DNA of 64,000 nucleotides, taken from the NCBI RefSeq assembly GCF_007828865.1, contig NZ_VIVK01000001.1:6200001-6264000 (forward strand), read 5' to 3'. Both the position numbers and the translations under genes were made by a program. This DNA comes from Kribbella amoyensis (GTDB lineage Bacteria; Actinomycetota; Actinomycetes; Propionibacteriales; Kribbellaceae). This document shows positions 60,827 to 64,000 of this stretch, in pieces. Below the pieces are notes generated by a model that saw only the letters and a list, made by a program, of their open reading frames with translations, did not search any database and was not told where the DNA came from. Position 1 is the stretch's first letter; each line of letters begins with the position of its first letter.

Positions 60827-62152
60827 ATGACTGCCGTCCTGCTGTCGCCACCACGGGATCCCGGCCTGCCGGACGTGCTCTTGCCGAGGGCACTTCCGTT
60901 CTGGAGAAGGGCTTTGAAGCACCCACGGCTCATGCAGAGCCATCGGTTGGCGCTGCTCGTCCTGGTGGTCAACTTGGCGGTCCTCGTCGACGGTCTGGCG
61001 AATCACCAATGGACTGAAGTCAGCACTGTCGCACTGGTGGCTCAGGTCAATTTCGCGCTGGGAATTCTGGTGCGTCAGCAGCTCTTCGTGAATTTCCTTT
61101 CCCGGTTGGTGATGAGGGCACCGAGGACCTGGCCGCTGCGGCTGCGCTGGACCCTGGCGAAGGGGTACCACCTGGGTGGGTTGCACGTCGGCGGCGCGGT
61201 CTGCGGGACCTTCTGGTTCCTCGGCCTGACCGTCGTCGCGATCGGCGAGGTGGGTCCGGCGCTGCTGCTCGTGTACTGCGCCCAATCGCTCGTGCTGCTC
61301 GGGATCTTGGTGACGGCTCGCCCAAAGATGCGGGCCAAGCACCACGACCTGTTCGAGCGGGTGCACCGCTTCGGCGGGTGGGGCCTGTCCGTGCTCTTCT
61401 GGACCGGCGCCGTCCTGCTCGCGGACGAGCGGCGTGGTGGCGCGTCCCTCCTGACCGCGCTGGCGGGTACGCCGACGGTCTGGGTGCTCCTGACCACCAC
61501 GGTCAGCTCGCTGGTGCCGTGGATGTTGCTGCGCCGGATCCCGATCGAAGTCACGCGACCCTCGTCGCACGTCGCGCTGGTCCGCAGCGCCCGGAGCCGC
61601 CCGATGGCGGGGTCGACCCGATCGGTCGCACGGCACCCGCTGAAGCAGTGGCACAGCTTCGCCGTGATCCCGACGCCGGGCGCGCCCGGATTCCGGATGG
61701 CGGTCTCCCGGGCCGGCGATTGGACCGGGGACTTCGTCGACAACCCGCCCACGCACCTCTGGGTCCGCGGCGTCGCCACCGCCGGCATGGCGAACTACGG
61801 CACCGTCTTCCACCGAGTCGTGTACGTGGTGACCGGCAGCGGGATCGGCCCCGTCCTCGCCCACGTCCTCGCGGCCCGGGTACCGCACAAGCTGGTCTGG
61901 GTGACCCGCGATCCGGTGAAGACGTACGGCCAGGACCTGGTCGACGAGATCCTCACCGCCCAGCCGGACACTCTCATCTGGGACACCGACGCCTACGGCA
62001 AACCCGACATGGTCAGGCTGGCCTACTCGGCGTACTCCTCGTCCGGTGCCGAAGCGGTCGTCTGCGTCTCGAACAAGAGGGTCACCTGGACCGTGGTCCA
62101 CGGCCTGGAGCGCCTCGGCATCCCCGCCCTCGGCCCGATCTGGGACTCCTAG
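60827..62152 (+). CDS. Membrane oxidoreductase-like protein (TmpA/ferric-reductase-like)
   Basis: 441 residues. About five or six membrane helices lie in residues 40-240, with His residues that could bind heme (GYHLGGLHVGG, KHHDLFERVHRFGGW). The C-terminal half looks like an FNR-type reductase: NPPTHLWVRGVATAG, then VYVVTGSGIGPVLAHVLA (nucleotide GxGxxP-like loop) and the ending GIPALGPIWDS. This order resembles fungal TmpA-type integral membrane oxidoreductases. The FAD motif of true ferric reductases is not evident. A role in electron transfer across the membrane is inferred. Confidence 0.65.
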   Translation: MTAVLLSPPRDPGLPDVLLPRALPFWRRALKHPRLMQSHRLALLVLVVNLAVLVDGLANHQWTEVSTVALVAQVNFALGILVRQQLFVNFLSRLVMRAPRTWPLRLRWTLAKGYHLGGLHVGGAVCGTFWFLGLTVVAIGEVGPALLLVYCAQSLVLLGILVTARPKMRAKHHDLFERVHRFGGWGLSVLFWTGAVLLADERRGGASLLTALAGTPTVWVLLTTTVSSLVPWMLLRRIPIEVTRPSSHVALVRSARSRPMAGSTRSVARHPLKQWHSFAVIPTPGAPGFRMAVSRAGDWTGDFVDNPPTHLWVRGVATAGMANYGTVFHRVVYVVTGSGIGPVLAHVLAARVPHKLVWVTRDPVKTYGQDLVDEILTAQPDTLIWDTDAYGKPDMVRLAYSAYSSSGAEAVVCVSNKRVTWTVVHGLERLGIPALGPIWDS

Positions 62153-62263
62153 CCGATCGATCCGAGGTCTGCTGCCACGGCTGTGATCGTGGTTATCCTG
62201 GCGGAACTGGTCCTCGGTCTTGCCCATGGGGGGCGGCGACGAGGCTGCCGGAAGGCCGCGTGC

Positions 62264-63922
62264 ATGAGCAAACCCGTCATTCTGACCGTCGACGACGACC
62301 CCGAGGTGTCGGCCGCGATCTCGCGTGATCTGCGCGAGCGGTACGGCACGGAGTACCTGGTCGTCCGGGCCACCTCGGGTGCGCAGGCGCTCGACGTCCT
62401 CACCAAGCTGGCGTTGCGTAACCAACCGGTGGCGCTGATCGCGACCGACCAGCGGATGCCCGGGATGACCGGGATCGAACTGCTGGCCGCGGCCCGCCGG
62501 CAGGCGCCGGACGCCAAGTACCTGCTGCTCACCGCGTACGCCGACACCGACGTCGCGATCAAGGCGATCAACGCCATCGGCCTCGACTACTACCTGGTCA
62601 AGCCGTGGGATCCGCCCGAGGAGCACCTGTACCCGGTGGTCGACGACCTGCTCGGCGACTGGCGGGACGCCCACCCCGAACACACCTCGGACATCCGGGT
62701 CGTCGGGCACCGGTGGTCCGATCGCAGCCATGAGGTGAAGACCTTCCTGGCCCGCAACCACGTGCCGTACCGCTGGTACGACACCGACCACGACACCGAG
62801 GCCCAGCGCCTTCGCGACCTGGCCGGCGCCGCGGATTCCGAGCTGCCGCTGGTCCTGGTTCCGGACGGAGAGACGCTGCGCTCCCCCAGTCCCGTCGAGC
62901 TCGCCTCCGCCCTCGGTCTGCGGACCACCGCACGGCAGCCGCTGTACGACGTCTGCATCGTCGGCGGCGGACCGGCCGGCCTGGCCGCGGGCGTGTACGC
63001 GGCCTCCGAGGGACTGAGCACGGTCATCGTCGAGCGCGAGGCACCCGGTGGTCAGGCCGGACAGAGTGCCGCGATCGAGAACTACCTCGGCTTCCCCAAG
63101 GGGCTGACCGGGTCCGACCTCGCCCGCCGAGCTGTCGCGCAGGCGTCCCGGTTCGGCGCGGAGATGGTGCTCGCGCGCTCGGTGACCGGCCTGCAGACCC
63201 GGGGACCCGTGCACGCCGTCCTGCTCGAGGGCTCGGGTGAGATCGAGGCCCGCGCCCTCATCATCGCGACCGGCGTCTCCTACCGCCGGCTCGAAGCGAC
63301 CGGCCTCGCCGAGCTCACCGGCCGGGGCGTGTACTACGGCGCGACCGCGAGCGAGGCGAGCCAGTGCCAGGGCGACGACGTGTACGTGGTGGGTGCCGCG
63401 AACTCGGCCGGTCAGGCGGTCCTCAACCTGGCCCGGTTCGCCAAGCGCGTCGTGATGCTCGTCCGCGGCGCCACCCTGACCACCTCGATGTCGCAGTACC
63501 TGATCGACAAGATCGCGGCCGCGCCGAACATCGAGGTGCGCTGCCGGACCGAGGTGATCGGCTGCCGGGGCAACGGCCACCTGGAGGCGCTCACCCTGGC
63601 CGACCGGACCACCGGCGCGACCGAGGACGTCCAGACCAGCTGGCTGTTCGCGTACGTCGGCGCGGCGCCGCGGACCGACTGGGTGGGGACCGCAGTGGCC
63701 CGGGACGACCGCGGCTTCGTGGTCACCGGCCAGGACCTGCTCGGCGCGCAGTACACCGGGCACTGGTCCTTGCCGCGTCCACCTTTCGCGCTGGAGACGA
63801 GTACGCCGGGGGTCTTCGCGGCCGGCGACGTCCGGCTCGACTCGATGAAACGGGTCGCGTCCGCCGTCGGTGAGGGCGCGATGGCGATCTACCTGGTCCA
63901 CCGCTACCTGGCCACGGTCTGA
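62264..63922 (+). CDS. Receiver-glutaredoxin-thioredoxin-reductase fusion
   Basis: 552 residues. Receiver domain (1-125) with Asp11-13, phospho-acceptor Asp in IATDQRMPGMTG and Lys in YYLVKPW. A glutaredoxin-like segment follows (about 145-215: VVGHRWSDRSHEVKTFLARNHVPYRWYD, with no CxxC). Then comes a thioredoxin-reductase flavoprotein (about 225-552) with GGGPAGLAAGVYAASEG, VIATGVSYRRL and FAAGDVRLDSMKRVASAVGEGAMA. The redox CxxC of true thioredoxin reductases is replaced by a single Cys in SEASQCQGDDV. It is coupled to the next gene (TGATG). Confidence 0.93.
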   Translation: MSKPVILTVDDDPEVSAAISRDLRERYGTEYLVVRATSGAQALDVLTKLALRNQPVALIATDQRMPGMTGIELLAAARRQAPDAKYLLLTAYADTDVAIKAINAIGLDYYLVKPWDPPEEHLYPVVDDLLGDWRDAHPEHTSDIRVVGHRWSDRSHEVKTFLARNHVPYRWYDTDHDTEAQRLRDLAGAADSELPLVLVPDGETLRSPSPVELASALGLRTTARQPLYDVCIVGGGPAGLAAGVYAASEGLSTVIVEREAPGGQAGQSAAIENYLGFPKGLTGSDLARRAVAQASRFGAEMVLARSVTGLQTRGPVHAVLLEGSGEIEARALIIATGVSYRRLEATGLAELTGRGVYYGATASEASQCQGDDVYVVGAANSAGQAVLNLARFAKRVVMLVRGATLTTSMSQYLIDKIAAAPNIEVRCRTEVIGCRGNGHLEALTLADRTTGATEDVQTSWLFAYVGAAPRTDWVGTAVARDDRGFVVTGQDLLGAQYTGHWSLPRPPFALETSTPGVFAAGDVRLDSMKRVASAVGEGAMAIYLVHRYLATV

Positions 63923-64000
63923 TGGACGTCGCCGACCTGCGCGGGCTCGCCCTCTTCGACGGGCTCACCGACGACCAGCTGGCCGAGCTGCTGGCGGCCG
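63922..64000 (+). CDS. Cyclic-nucleotide-binding domain protein, 3' end missing
   Basis: Only 26 codons are in the window: DVADLRGLALFDGLTDDQLAELLAA. This is the typical N-terminal helix of Crp/cNMP-binding domains (L-x-x-x-x-L-F-x-x-L-x-x-x-x-L). It overlaps the preceding stop (TGATG). In many actinobacteria the partner of this reductase fusion is a cNMP-HATPase sensor protein; that part is inference. Confidence 0.7.
   Translation, partial: MDVADLRGLALFDGLTDDQLAELLAA

Noticed and set aside
60797..63901. Minus-strand open frame of 1034 codons
   Set aside because: Antisense to the membrane oxidoreductase-like and receiver-reductase genes; no recognisable domain.
1..64000. CRISPR arrays, tRNA/rRNA genes, insertion sequences or prophage
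   Set aside because: No regular direct repeats, no cloverleaf or rRNA-like sequence, and no transposase, integrase or phage structural protein was found.

Overview
The window is high-GC (about 70%), densely packed actinobacterial chromosomal DNA. Genes are separated by very short gaps and are often joined by ATGA, GTGA or TGATG overlaps. GTG starts and TetR/MarR/LysR/LuxR regulators are common, and secreted glycoside hydrolases are plentiful. Together these suggest a soil actinomycete of the Kribbella/Nocardioidaceae type; the genus is an inference from gene content. I see no rRNA, tRNA, CRISPR array, insertion sequence or prophage.

Bases 1-9586 hold a secreted glycan-degrading run: a truncated GH33 sialidase-like enzyme with a LamG domain, a large GH106-like rhamnosidase, a DUF6351 esterase-like protein and a SASA-type acetylesterase. 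The run ends at a strong two-way hairpin. Bases 9676-15220 hold a tctCBA tripartite tricarboxylate transporter operon, divergent from its likely CitA/CitB-type two-component system. Bases 15245-24668 are mixed: a divergent NAD+-dependent DNA ligase, small membrane and VOC proteins, a DUF4038 glycosidase, a kinase-fold protein, and a FAD monooxygenase-MarR-membrane protein operon headed by a perfect 26-bp palindrome.

Bases 24795-31899 look like a dormancy or stress regulon of the DevR/DosR kind. It has an orphan NarL/DevR-type response regulator, a HTH-PNPOx fusion, a double universal stress protein, a DoxX-type membrane protein, a CBS-CBS-BON protein and a GH65 phosphorylase. A repeated 15-bp near-palindrome (GGGACCTTCGGCCCT-like) lies in each divergent promoter region.

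Bases 32590-48270 form a large and, to me, undescribed small-molecule locus. It contains a DHDPS-like lyase, a regulator of unusual architecture, a NodB-like deacetylase-related protein, two divergent DegT aminotransferases, three Gfo/Idh/MocA oxidoreductases and a complete oligopeptide-type ABC importer with a Tat-exported lipoprotein. A short CCGTAATA-like motif recurs before its transcription units. Metabolism of an amino sugar or aminocyclitol is my best guess.

Bases 48262-64000 hold RarD and DHFR-like genes divergent from a LysR regulator, a Ser/Thr kinase, a ferredoxin/P450/TetR operon with an operator-like repeat, and a TerC/Alx membrane protein behind a yybP-ykoY manganese riboswitch whose expression platform can be read directly. 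Next come a LuxR-type ATPase regulator, another DHFR-like protein, a YchJ/nucleotidyltransferase pair, a membrane oxidoreductase-like protein, a receiver-glutaredoxin-thioredoxin-reductase fusion, and the start of a cyclic-nucleotide-binding protein.
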